The position numbers and the translations under genes were made by a program. From JAQUVS01 sp964389735 (GTDB lineage: Bacteria > Bacillota_I > Bacilli_A > RF39 > UBA660), in the NCBI GenBank assembly GCA_964389735.1, contig CAYMEJ010000006.1:1-35307 (forward strand): a stretch of DNA of 35,307 nt. The letters run 5' to 3'. Shown here piece by piece: positions 1-6,177 of this stretch (positions are counted from its first letter, which is position 1; each line of letters begins with the position of its first letter). The notes below the pieces were generated by a model that worked only from the letters and a program-made list of their open reading frames with translations, made no database searches and was not told the origin of the DNA.

Positions 1-251
1 TATTCTTTAACAAAGTCTATTCTATGTAATGCAATACCTAATTTATTACATACTTCAAGGGCATCATTATAATCTTGTTCTTGAGGACATATATCATTAT
101 TGAGAGTAGGATTACCTAAAAAGTCTCCATTCATAGATGCATCCCAGTTTCTCATAAAAAGTCCAATTACTTCATATCCTTGTTTTTTTAATATAATTGC
201 TGCAACACTACTGTCTACTCCACCACTCATACCTATTACTACTTTTTTCAT
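1..251 (-). CDS. mnmA: tRNA-specific 2-thiouridylase MnmA (N-terminal part, cut by window edge)
   Basis: The visible 83 residues start MKKVVIGMSGGVDSSVAA, the PP-loop (SGGVDSS) of ATP-pyrophosphatases that adenylate tRNA. The following M.NWD segment, the Cys/Asp-containing CPQEQDYNDA segment and LGIALHRIDF are the usual MnmA order. The family makes 2-thiouridine at wobble U34 of Lys, Glu and Gln tRNAs, taking sulfur from a cysteine desulfurase relay. The start at 251 is supported by TAGGTGAAG a few bases upstream on the minus strand. The gene continues beyond base 1. It follows spoIIM by 52 bases on the same strand and has a candidate -10 (TATAAT) in that gap. Confidence 0.93.
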   Translation of the reverse strand, partial: MKKVVIGMSGGVDSSVAAIILKKQGYEVIGLFMRNWDASMNGDFLGNPTLNNDICPQEQDYNDALEVCNKLGIALHRIDFVKE

Positions 252-270
252 ATAACTTCACCTACTGCTA

Positions 271-276
271 ATTATA
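271..276 (-). promoter_or_regulatory. candidate -10 element for mnmA
   Basis: On the minus strand TATAAT lies 19 bases upstream of the mnmA ATG. No convincing -35 is visible. A 12-base palindrome (AGATAATTATCT, 287-298) lies just upstream, but in sequence this AT-rich it may be chance. Confidence 0.35.
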
Positions 277-303
277 TACTAATTTAAGATAATTATCTAT
301 ATT

Positions 304-930
304 TTATATGATATAAGTAAATAATTTTATTATATATGGAGATAAATATATTTCTATTATGGATACTAATATTGCTCCTATTATAGATATAATATATATT
401 TTTATATATTTCTTCATTATACTTTTAAAATCTATATTTTTCTTTAAGAATAAACATCTAAATAGTTTAATAGAAAAATTAATTGAATAGAAGCTAATTA
501 GAAGCAATATAAGAAGAAATAATAGTTGATGTGGGAAAATATATGTAATTGCTCCTAAAATGCCTTTAAAGCCATAAATATTGATTATTGAACTTATTGA
601 GAATCCTAATACAAAGGATTTAAATAATAATAGTATTAATACAATAGGTATTCCTATAATAGATATACCTAATAACCATATACCAGTGCAATATAGAATA
701 TTAGTAGATAAACTATTAATTATTCCAGAATTATAATCTATTTTATTACTTTTAATCAAATTAAAAAATGAAGTTACTTCATCTTTAATTATTTTTAAAT
801 CGTTATCTTTTATTAGAAATATGTAACTTATTCCTAATATTATTCCTATTGTTATTATTGCTATTAAGAATATATATGTTTTCTTTTGTTTAATAAATGC
901 ATCTTTTTTTGTATAATCTGTTATTTTCAT
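304..930 (-). CDS. spoIIM: stage II sporulation protein M (SpoIIM)
   Basis: A 208-residue membrane protein with about five hydrophobic segments. The central block with GIWLLGISIIGIPIVLILLL, then LFKSFVLGF and YGFKGILGAITYIFPHQLL, matches the conserved SpoIIM (DUF95) core. In Bacillus SpoIIM acts with SpoIID and SpoIIP in the DMP peptidoglycan-remodelling complex that drives engulfment. Start choice: an in-frame ATG at 948 exists, but the sequence after it (AGGTGATAAAA) is the ribosome binding site for the ATG at 930, so the protein starts MKITDY. Length is near the family norm of about 210. It lies upstream of mnmA and divergent from the small plus-strand gene at 1023. Neither spoIID nor spoIIP is in this window. 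Confidence 0.88.
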   Translation of the reverse strand: MKITDYTKKDAFIKQKKTYIFLIAIITIGIILGISYIFLIKDNDLKIIKDEVTSFFNLIKSNKIDYNSGIINSLSTNILYCTGIWLLGISIIGIPIVLILLLFKSFVLGFSISSIINIYGFKGILGAITYIFPHQLLFLLILLLISFYSINFSIKLFRCLFLKKNIDFKSIMKKYIKIYIISIIGAILVSIIEIYLSPYIIKLFTYII

Positions 931-974
931 TTTTATCACCTGATACATTATATTAATCTAATTTAAAAATATGT

Positions 975-1003
975 TTTACATTTTTATTATTATTTATTAT
1001 AAT
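975..1003 (+). promoter_or_regulatory. sigma-A-type promoter of the 30-codon gene
   Basis: TTTACA (975-980), a 17-base spacer, and TATAAT (998-1003). The -10 ends 19 bases before the ATG at 1023, which is preceded by GAGGTG. The leader would be very short. Confidence 0.75.
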
Positions 1004-1022
1004 TATACTTGAGGTGTATAAA

Positions 1023-1115
1023 ATGAATAAAAAAATGATTAAATTTATGTCTATATTCTTATTATTAATAATGGTTGCTGCTTCTGTTGCAGGTATAATT
1101 ATATATTTTATATAG
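1023..1115 (+). CDS. 30-residue single-pass microprotein, Prli42/DUF4044-like
   Basis: ATG at 1023 follows GAGGTG by seven bases, and the frame runs 30 codons to TAG at 1113-1115. The peptide begins MNKKMIKFMS, continues as one hydrophobic helix (IFLLLIMVAASVAG) and ends YFI, so it has a basic N-terminus and a single membrane span. Size, basic head and LIMV-AS pattern resemble the Prli42/DUF4044 microproteins that tether the stressosome to the membrane in Listeria and relatives. That assignment is by pattern only. A good promoter (975-1003) in front and a strong terminator (1122-1145) behind make it a self-contained transcription unit, which argues strongly that it is real. It is easily missed by gene finders because of its length. 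Confidence 0.72.
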   Translation: MNKKMIKFMSIFLLLIMVAASVAGIIIYFI

Positions 1116-1121
1116 AAAAAC

Positions 1122-1145
1122 AAAAAAGACTTTTAAGTCTTTTTT
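1122..1145. terminator. bidirectional intrinsic terminator
   Basis: Perfect inverted repeat AAAAAAGAC / GTCTTTTTT around TTTTAA. It serves the plus-strand microprotein and the convergent minus-strand gene ending at 1146. The same 24-base sequence occurs, in transcription orientation, at 24780-24803. Confidence 0.85.
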
Positions 1146-1460
1146 TTAATCTAAGAAAAATACTTTCATTGTAGTAGTTGTACCTTTTGCATTAGATGTT
1201 TTAATTATCTTAAATAATAATACATCGTATGTTGTTGTTTCTTTTGTTGTTGTTTTCTTTTCTGTTTTATTTGTATACCAGATTGGTTTTTCTCCATTAT
1301 TTATTTTATTCATATTTAACATTCCAATTGCAACATTACCTACTACTAATATTAATATTAAAGTAACTATTACATTAATAATTCTTTTTGTTAATGATTT
1401 TTTCTTTTTAGTTTTCTTTTCTTTTTTAATTTCTTTTACTTCTTCTACTTCTTTATCCAT
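1146..1460 (-). CDS. small single-pass membrane protein, function unknown
   Basis: 104 residues. The first 28 are highly charged and Lys/Glu rich, ending in a KKTKKKK stretch. A membrane helix follows (about 30-48, IINVIVTLILILVVGNVAIG), then a short outer tail containing GEKPIWYTNK and a Thr/Lys-rich segment ending MKVFFLD. The orientation is probably N-in, C-out. Start choice: a GTG at 1475 is in frame, but it lies inside the GGAAGGTGGG ribosome binding site, so the ATG at 1460 is preferred. It has its own candidate promoter and is last in the row of surface-protein genes. The GEKPI motif in a short extracellular tail recalls small uncharacterised Firmicutes proteins. No function can be assigned. 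Confidence 0.7.
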   Translation of the reverse strand: MDKEVEEVKEIKKEKKTKKKKSLTKRIINVIVTLILILVVGNVAIGMLNMNKINNGEKPIWYTNKTEKKTTTKETTTYDVLLFKIIKTSNAKGTTTTMKVFFLD

Positions 1461-1485
1461 TGTAAATTTACCCACCTTCCATATT

Positions 1486-1514
1486 ATTTTAATATATTTT
1501 TTTATAATTGTAAA
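1486..1514 (-). promoter_or_regulatory. candidate promoter of the 104-residue membrane protein
   Basis: On the minus strand TTTACA (1509-1514), 17 bases, TAAAAT (1486-1491), directly after the stop of the DUF5305-like gene. It suggests that the last gene can be transcribed independently of the fibre operon. Confidence 0.5.
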
Positions 1515-2594
1515 TTATTCTTCATCTATTAAAGTATATTGATAGATAATATTATTATGTACTATTACGAATATACCTTTTTTATTTGGTATTTCTTCAT
1601 AGAATGTTATTGGTATTCTTAATTCTTCTTCTAAATCAATCATTTCTTCAATATTTTTAACATTTATTATATCTAGATCATTTTGAATAATTGGATCAAT
1701 TACTTCTACTATTATTTCTCCATAATCTTTTAATATTTTATCTAAATCTTTATTATATTTAGTTTTCTTTTGAATATTAAATATTGCTTTGAAAGATACT
1801 ATAAAGATCATTATTGCTAATCCAAATATTGCTATTCCTATTTTCATTTCTGTTTGATTAAGAGCTTTTACTTTTTCAACTGTATTAAATATTTGAGTTG
1901 AATCAGTCTTTTTATAATCTTCAGTAATAGAAAATGCTTGTTTACCTAATGGTATATCTAATATTATTTTCTTTTCATCGTTAATTTTACTACCATCACA
2001 TGTACCATTAATATTTATTGTCATTGTTATTTTTAATGATGCATTTATTGGTAATCCTAATTGATTTTTAAATGTTATTACTTCTTTATTATAATTTGCA
2101 AAATCTATATTTACTTTTTCATTTATTGTAAAACTTGGATTTTCTTTAATTGTTTTATTAGTTGTATCTAAGAATGAATATGTTTTATTCCATACTTTTG
2201 TATCTGTTGTATCTATAGCACTTGTAGTAGAAGGATATTCTCCATTAATTTCTCCATCTATTTTGTAATTATAATCTAAATTAACTTTTTTATTACCTGA
2301 ATAATTAAATAAGAAGTTTAATTCTATATTTTTTACTAAGTCTGATACATACATTTGACCAGGTTTTAGATAAGGATCATCTATAAAACTATTATCATAT
2401 AGATATACTTTATAATCTAAGTTTTGATTAATATTATATGTATATAATAAGTCTTGTCCTTGTGATTTTTCTTTTTTTAGACTTAACTGCATTAGAAATA
2501 CGGAGATAAATATACATGCTAATATTATAAAGGCTAATAAGAATCTATATATTGGTTTTAATCCTTTATAGCGTTTAACTAATCTTTTTGCCAT
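1515..2594 (-). CDS. DUF5305-like membrane protein of the SipW/TasA-type cluster
   Basis: 359 residues: a short basic cytoplasmic start, membrane helix about 18-38, an extracytoplasmic domain of about 210 residues rich in beta-type sequence (DYKVYLYDNSFIDDPYLKPG near its start), a second helix about 250-270, and a charged cytoplasmic tail of about 85 residues. This layout and the YKVYLYDN...YL..GQ pattern resemble the DUF5305 family, which I recall beside archaeal-type signal peptidases; no activity is known to me. Strong ribosome binding site (AAAGGAGG) before ATG 2594. It lies 18 bases after the signal peptidase gene in the same transcription unit. A role as assembly factor, anchor or regulator of the fibre proteins is inference. 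Confidence 0.65.
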   Translation of the reverse strand: MAKRLVKRYKGLKPIYRFLLAFIILACIFISVFLMQLSLKKEKSQGQDLLYTYNINQNLDYKVYLYDNSFIDDPYLKPGQMYVSDLVKNIELNFLFNYSGNKKVNLDYNYKIDGEINGEYPSTTSAIDTTDTKVWNKTYSFLDTTNKTIKENPSFTINEKVNIDFANYNKEVITFKNQLGLPINASLKITMTININGTCDGSKINDEKKIILDIPLGKQAFSITEDYKKTDSTQIFNTVEKVKALNQTEMKIGIAIFGLAIMIFIVSFKAIFNIQKKTKYNKDLDKILKDYGEIIVEVIDPIIQNDLDIINVKNIEEMIDLEEELRIPITFYEEIPNKKGIFVIVHNNIIYQYTLIDEE

Positions 2595-2612
2595 ATTTTA
2601 CCTCCTTTTATT

Positions 2613-3797
2613 CTATTTACCTGTTTCTACTTTTGCTTGTTGTTTATTAAATAACTCACTTAATAATACACTTGGATATCCTACTTTTGGTACTTTATAT
2701 CTTATAATTCCAAGTATTTGATTTTCTTCTATTATTTTTTCATCTGGCATATTATTATTATCACCTTGAGCAATAAAAATTCTTTTACCATTATTTTTTT
2801 CTTCTATATAAATTAATCTATGTACTACTATAGTGTTTTCTAGTCTATATACAATTATATCATGAATTTCTAGATTGTTTAATAATTTATCATCAATTTT
2901 TTCCATTATAACAGCATCTCCCCTTTTTATTAGAGGATACATACTGTTTGACATTATTGCTAATGGTTTATATTTATATATTCCTGATACAAAGGTTACT
3001 ATTATTGCTATTATAAATATTAATGGAAGTGCTTTTAATAAACTATTCTTTTTCATCTTTCCACGGGATTCTCTAACTGTTTTCTTATCATGAATAGTTT
3101 TTATAAATATATATATTGTAAATGGTAATACTACTCCTAATATTGCTATTCCATACCAATCTAAGTCTGGTACTATTGGAAGTAATAAGTATGCTAATTG
3201 AATTGGAATCCTATATATAAGATTTATTTCAAAACCACTAGTTTTACTTAGATATGTAAATAATAAGTTACTTGCTATAGCTGGTAGTATTATTTTAGCA
3301 CTATACTTAAATAATTCTGTATAATTTAATCCTATATCTATAATATTATAAATACTAATATCAAATAATATAAAAAGTATAATTGATAACGATATTAGTA
3401 GTTTACTTTTACCTGTATTTCTAATTAAAGTATTTCTTACATATTCTTGGAATACTATTACTGATATATATATCCATATATTCATCAATATTCCAATAAA
3501 TGTTCTAGAATATGGAGTTCTTGTATATCCGATAAATAATCCTAATGCAAAATATATCATTAAGTATACTAATACAACAATAAATACAGTTTGTAGCTTA
3601 CTTATTTTAGCTTTAATTCTTTGTTTATCTTTAATACTAATCCATAGAGAAATTAAGAAAAGAATTATCCAGACAACAGGATTTATATATTTATTAAAAT
3701 ACATTAGGAAGTTTTCACTAATAATTGTGTTTATTGCTATTAGGTATCCAATGAATAAAGTATATATTATATATATTCTTGAATCTATTTTATTCAT
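2613..3797 (-). CDS. signal peptidase I, SipW/ER type, with a large N-terminal multi-pass membrane domain
   Basis: The C-terminal 140 residues form an S26 signal peptidase of the Ser-His (SipW/Sec11) type. Ser285 in SNSMYPLIKRGD is the expected nucleophile and His326 in VVHRL replaces the Lys of the LepB type. QGDNNNMPD (344-352) is the conserved GD..PD box. The family cleaves signal peptides of TasA-type proteins outside the membrane. Unusually, about 240 residues precede it, with some seven hydrophobic segments before the peptidase's own anchor (about 255-273). Ordinary SipW is about 190 residues. Within the extra domain QEYVRNTLI and SNLLFTYLSKTSG faintly recall CPBP (CAAX-protease) membrane proteins, but key residues are not intact. 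The start overlaps the previous gene's stop as ATGA, so expression is probably coupled. Confidence 0.88.
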   Translation of the reverse strand: MNKIDSRIYIIYTLFIGYLIAINTIISENFLMYFNKYINPVVWIILFLISLWISIKDKQRIKAKISKLQTVFIVVLVYLMIYFALGLFIGYTRTPYSRTFIGILMNIWIYISVIVFQEYVRNTLIRNTGKSKLLISLSIILFILFDISIYNIIDIGLNYTELFKYSAKIILPAIASNLLFTYLSKTSGFEINLIYRIPIQLAYLLLPIVPDLDWYGIAILGVVLPFTIYIFIKTIHDKKTVRESRGKMKKNSLLKALPLIFIIAIIVTFVSGIYKYKPLAIMSNSMYPLIKRGDAVIMEKIDDKLLNNLEIHDIIVYRLENTIVVHRLIYIEEKNNGKRIFIAQGDNNNMPDEKIIEENQILGIIRYKVPKVGYPSVLLSELFNKQQAKVETGK

Positions 3798-4702
3798 TTG
3801 ATTACCACTTCCTCTCCTGTTGTAGAGATTCCGGTAATAGATGTAATTAATGGTGTATATGTACCACTATATGTCATTTGTAGTCCTGCTTCTTGTGTTG
3901 TTGATCCTATTGCTAGTCCTGCTGCCCAATCTGGACCACTTAGTGTTAATAGTCCATTATCATCTATTATATAGTTACATCCCCAAATGGATGCTACTAT
4001 AGTTCCTGCTGGGAATTGAATTTTAACATTCCATGATGCTAATGAAATTGTTGATTCATTTTTTAATGTGTAAGTATATTGAATTGTATTATTCCATCCA
4101 CCACTTTTTTTTAATGAAGAAGTAAAACCCTCCACTGTAGGAGTAGGCGTTGGTGTTGGATTAGGATTGTCAGTTGGAGTTGGTGTAGGTGTTGGTATAC
4201 TTCCACCTTCAGTATAAAAGTTTACTGATAAAACCTTTAAATCATATTGACTTTCAGTTGTAGAAAATTGTATTCCTACAGTTGTTGTTGCAGTAGTTCC
4301 ACCATCTGATGGATATAAAATAGCGTTACTATTGGAGTTTTTAATTCTTAGTATTCCATTAGATACTTCACATTCTCCTGCACTCCAGCATCCAATTATT
4401 TCTATATCTGCAGGTACTTTTATATTCATCATCCATCCAGTTGTTGGTTCTGTACCTAAATATGTAAGTGATATTGGAGAAAACTGATAGTAGTGTTTGT
4501 TTTCATTGGTCCATTCATTTTTTGCAGATGTAACTTCATATTGGTTAAGGTCACTTTCTGATATGGAAACCTGTGAATTAATTGATAATTCTTCATAAAA
4601 AAGAGAATAAGCAATGCTTATGAATGTTAATGCTCCTAAAAAGGTACATATTAATCCAATAAAGTTAGCTTTATTCTCATTTTTACTTTTTATTTTTCTC
4701 AT
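3794..4702 (-). CDS. SipW-dependent secreted protein with two CBM2-like domains
   Basis: 302 residues. An unusually late signal sequence (hydrophobic 14-31, then AYSLFYEE) is typical of TasA-class proteins cleaved by SipW-type peptidases. Two related beta-domains follow, about 55-165 and 192-290, joined by a Pro-Thr linker (168-190). The second carries the CBM2 pattern of spaced Trp: GGWNNTIQYTYTLKN, SWNVKIQFP, IWG, PDWA. The first is a divergent copy (GWMMNIKVP, GCWSAGEC with a likely disulfide Cys105-Cys111). CBM2 domains bind cellulose or chitin-like chains through exposed Trp; whether these do is unknown. The gene follows the fibre protein gene and overlaps the signal peptidase start by four bases. 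AGGGTGAT precedes ATG 4702. It may be a polysaccharide-binding or accessory fibre subunit. Confidence 0.82.
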   Translation of the reverse strand: MRKIKSKNENKANFIGLICTFLGALTFISIAYSLFYEELSINSQVSISESDLNQYEVTSAKNEWTNENKHYYQFSPISLTYLGTEPTTGWMMNIKVPADIEIIGCWSAGECEVSNGILRIKNSNSNAILYPSDGGTTATTTVGIQFSTTESQYDLKVLSVNFYTEGGSIPTPTPTPTDNPNPTPTPTPTVEGFTSSLKKSGGWNNTIQYTYTLKNESTISLASWNVKIQFPAGTIVASIWGCNYIIDDNGLLTLSGPDWAAGLAIGSTTQEAGLQMTYSGTYTPLITSITGISTTGEEVVIK

Positions 4703-4723
4703 ATAATATCACCCTATCTTATT

Positions 4724-4749
4724 AAAAGAAAAAGAGGAATTATATCCTC
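4724..4749 (-). terminator. hairpin with T-tract between fibre gene and CBM2 gene
   Basis: On the minus strand GAGGA-TATAAT-TCCTC (4734-4749) is followed by TTTTTCTTTT. The hairpin starts about ten bases after the stop of the fibre protein gene. It is a short stem, so partial read-through is likely, giving more fibre-subunit mRNA than downstream mRNA. No separate promoter is evident for the genes behind it. Confidence 0.6.
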
Positions 4750-4759
4750 CTTGTATTTC

Positions 4760-5320
4760 TTAAGCTGTTTTTTGTAAGTAATTTAATGTTATAGTAGCTG
4801 TTTTAGGATCAGCTGTTGGAACTGTATCATTGTTTGTTTCTGAAGATGTCCAAGTAGCTGTTACTCTAAAGAATTGTTTTTCAGTTGAAAGTAAATCACC
4901 TATAGTTGTTATTGTATTACCAGAAGCATCTACTCTTTCAATACTGTATACTATTTGTGATGGTTCAGATGAATTAGCAGCTTCTACTCCATCAACTGAA
5001 GTTAATGTTGCATCAATTGTTCCTTTATTTTGAACTTCTATATCATAAGTAATACTTGCTCCTGGATAAGCTAATTCTACATTGAATGTAGCTGATGTTC
5101 CACTAGCTGTTGGTGTTGCTAATTCAGTAGCTCCTTCTGTTGTTAATGTTGTATTTTTTGAGATTGAATTGAATTCTATATTCCAATTTGCATCTCCTGT
5201 TCCTGCAGTACCATTGATTGTTAATTGTTGTGCTAATGCAGCATAACCTACTGACATAATAACAATAGCAACCATTAATCCTACTATAATTAAACTATTT
5301 CTTGTTTTTTCGCTTTTCAT
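4760..5320 (-). CDS. TasA/CalY-like SipW-dependent secreted fibre-type protein
   Basis: 186 residues. Basic start, hydrophobic helix about 9-27, then SVGYAALAQQLTINGTAG with a likely cleavage after ALA (28-30); this is the form of TasA/camelysin-class signal peptides processed by SipW. The mature part of about 155 residues has no Cys, is rich in Thr, Ser, Ala and Asn, and shows beta-strand spacing (SATFNVELAYPGASITYDIEVQ without break). YDIEVQNKGTIDATL resembles the conserved TasA N-terminal Ig-like strand pattern. Homologues form extracellular matrix fibres. It is the first gene of its operon, with a strong promoter, a GGAGGG site before ATG 5320 and a hairpin terminator after the stop, as expected for the most abundant product. 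Confidence 0.85.
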   Translation of the reverse strand: MKSEKTRNSLIIVGLMVAIVIMSVGYAALAQQLTINGTAGTGDANWNIEFNSISKNTTLTTEGATELATPTASGTSATFNVELAYPGASITYDIEVQNKGTIDATLTSVDGVEAANSSEPSQIVYSIERVDASGNTITTIGDLLSTEKQFFRVTATWTSSETNNDTVPTADPKTATITLNYLQKTA

Positions 5321-5344
5321 TTTACCCTCCTATATTATATATAA

Positions 5345-5373
5345 ATTGTATCATATGTATTTTTAAAAGACAA
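5345..5373 (-). promoter_or_regulatory. promoter of the fibre protein operon
   Basis: Minus strand TTGTCT (5368-5373), 17 bases, TACAAT (5345-5350), with an extended -10 TG one base before the hexamer. It lies 24 bases upstream of the fibre gene ATG and just behind the stop of the yetF-like gene. Confidence 0.75.
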
Positions 5374-5388
5374 TATTTATGTAAAATT

Positions 5389-6105
5389 TCATTCTAAAGT
5401 GTCAAGTGATTTTACATTTATATTTTTTTCATATATATATATTTTGTCATTTATATCTAAAGTTGCTAATAAAATTTTATTATAATTTTTATATCCTTTA
5501 CTTTTTATTTGTTTTTCTACCCACTCTATTGATTTATTAGAATTTTTTATATTATTTTTCATTAAATTAGAATCAATAATTATATTAGTACAGATTCCTT
5601 CTTCTTGTACTTTTAGATTTTGATCACTAGGTGTTGTTGGTTTATATCTTTTAAATGGTAAAATACTTAATTTTCCATTTGCTTCCATAATAGCATAATT
5701 TATTTCACTTATATTAAAGTATCCTGCTGTTCTACATTGCTCTAAAAAATCATTTATATCTATTTTTACTTTTTTTAAACTTTGTTCTAATATTTTACCA
5801 TTTTGCATTATTATTGTTGGGGTTCCAACTATGATTCTTCTTAACGTCATACTTTTCATTGTTACTATGGATACTAAGTATGCTATTAGACCAAATATTA
5901 CTATTGCTATTACTCCATTTATATATTGATCATCAAAACCCATTACCATTTCTGCAGAAAAATTACCTATTGATATTCCTATTACATAATCAAATAAACT
6001 TAATTCTGATACTTGTTTTCTTCCTATTAGCTTTGTTATTAAAAATAATGTTATTAAAGATATTATACTTCTTGGTACTATTAAAATCATTTGTTCTATA
6101 TTCAT
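5389..6105 (-). CDS. yetF: YetF/DUF421 family membrane protein
   Basis: 238 residues: three N-terminal hydrophobic segments, with LIGRKQVSELSLFDYVIGISIGNF between the first two. This GRKQVSELS.FD...GI..G block is the hallmark of the DUF421/YetF/YcaP family. A soluble domain follows, with GTPTIIMQNGKILEQSL and a late INYAIMEANGKLSILP segment, also typical. Bacillus paralogues (YetF, YrbG, YkjA and the SpoVA-linked YhcN-associated forms) are membrane proteins; some act in spores, but the biochemical role is unclear. GGTGAT precedes ATG 6105. No terminator is evident after the stop, and the fibre operon promoter starts 16 bases downstream. The gene symbol denotes family, not strict orthology. 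Confidence 0.85.
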   Translation of the reverse strand: MNIEQMILIVPRSIISLITLFLITKLIGRKQVSELSLFDYVIGISIGNFSAEMVMGFDDQYINGVIAIVIFGLIAYLVSIVTMKSMTLRRIIVGTPTIIMQNGKILEQSLKKVKIDINDFLEQCRTAGYFNISEINYAIMEANGKLSILPFKRYKPTTPSDQNLKVQEEGICTNIIIDSNLMKNNIKNSNKSIEWVEKQIKSKGYKNYNKILLATLDINDKIYIYEKNINVKSLDTLE

Positions 6106-6151
6106 GACATCACCATTATTATTATGAATTTATCTCATTTCTTTATACAAA

Positions 6152-6177
6152 AAAAGAAGATTTTTATTTCTTCTTTT
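6152..6177. terminator. intrinsic terminator of the YfhO-like gene
   Basis: Stem AAAAGAAGA (6152-6160) / TCTTCTTTT (6169-6177) around an eight-base loop, followed on the minus strand by a T-run. It overlaps the last codons and stop of the gene ending at 6164. Confidence 0.8.

Noticed and set aside
287..298. 12-base palindrome AGATAATTATCT upstream of mnmA.
   Set aside because: All but two positions are A or T; such palindromes are frequent by chance here, and no promoter geometry supports it.
3377..3440. CAAX-protease (CPBP) active site in the N-terminal domain of the signal peptidase.
   Set aside because: The EExxxR motif is not intact (QEYVR only), so a functional second protease is not supported; kept only as possible distant kinship.
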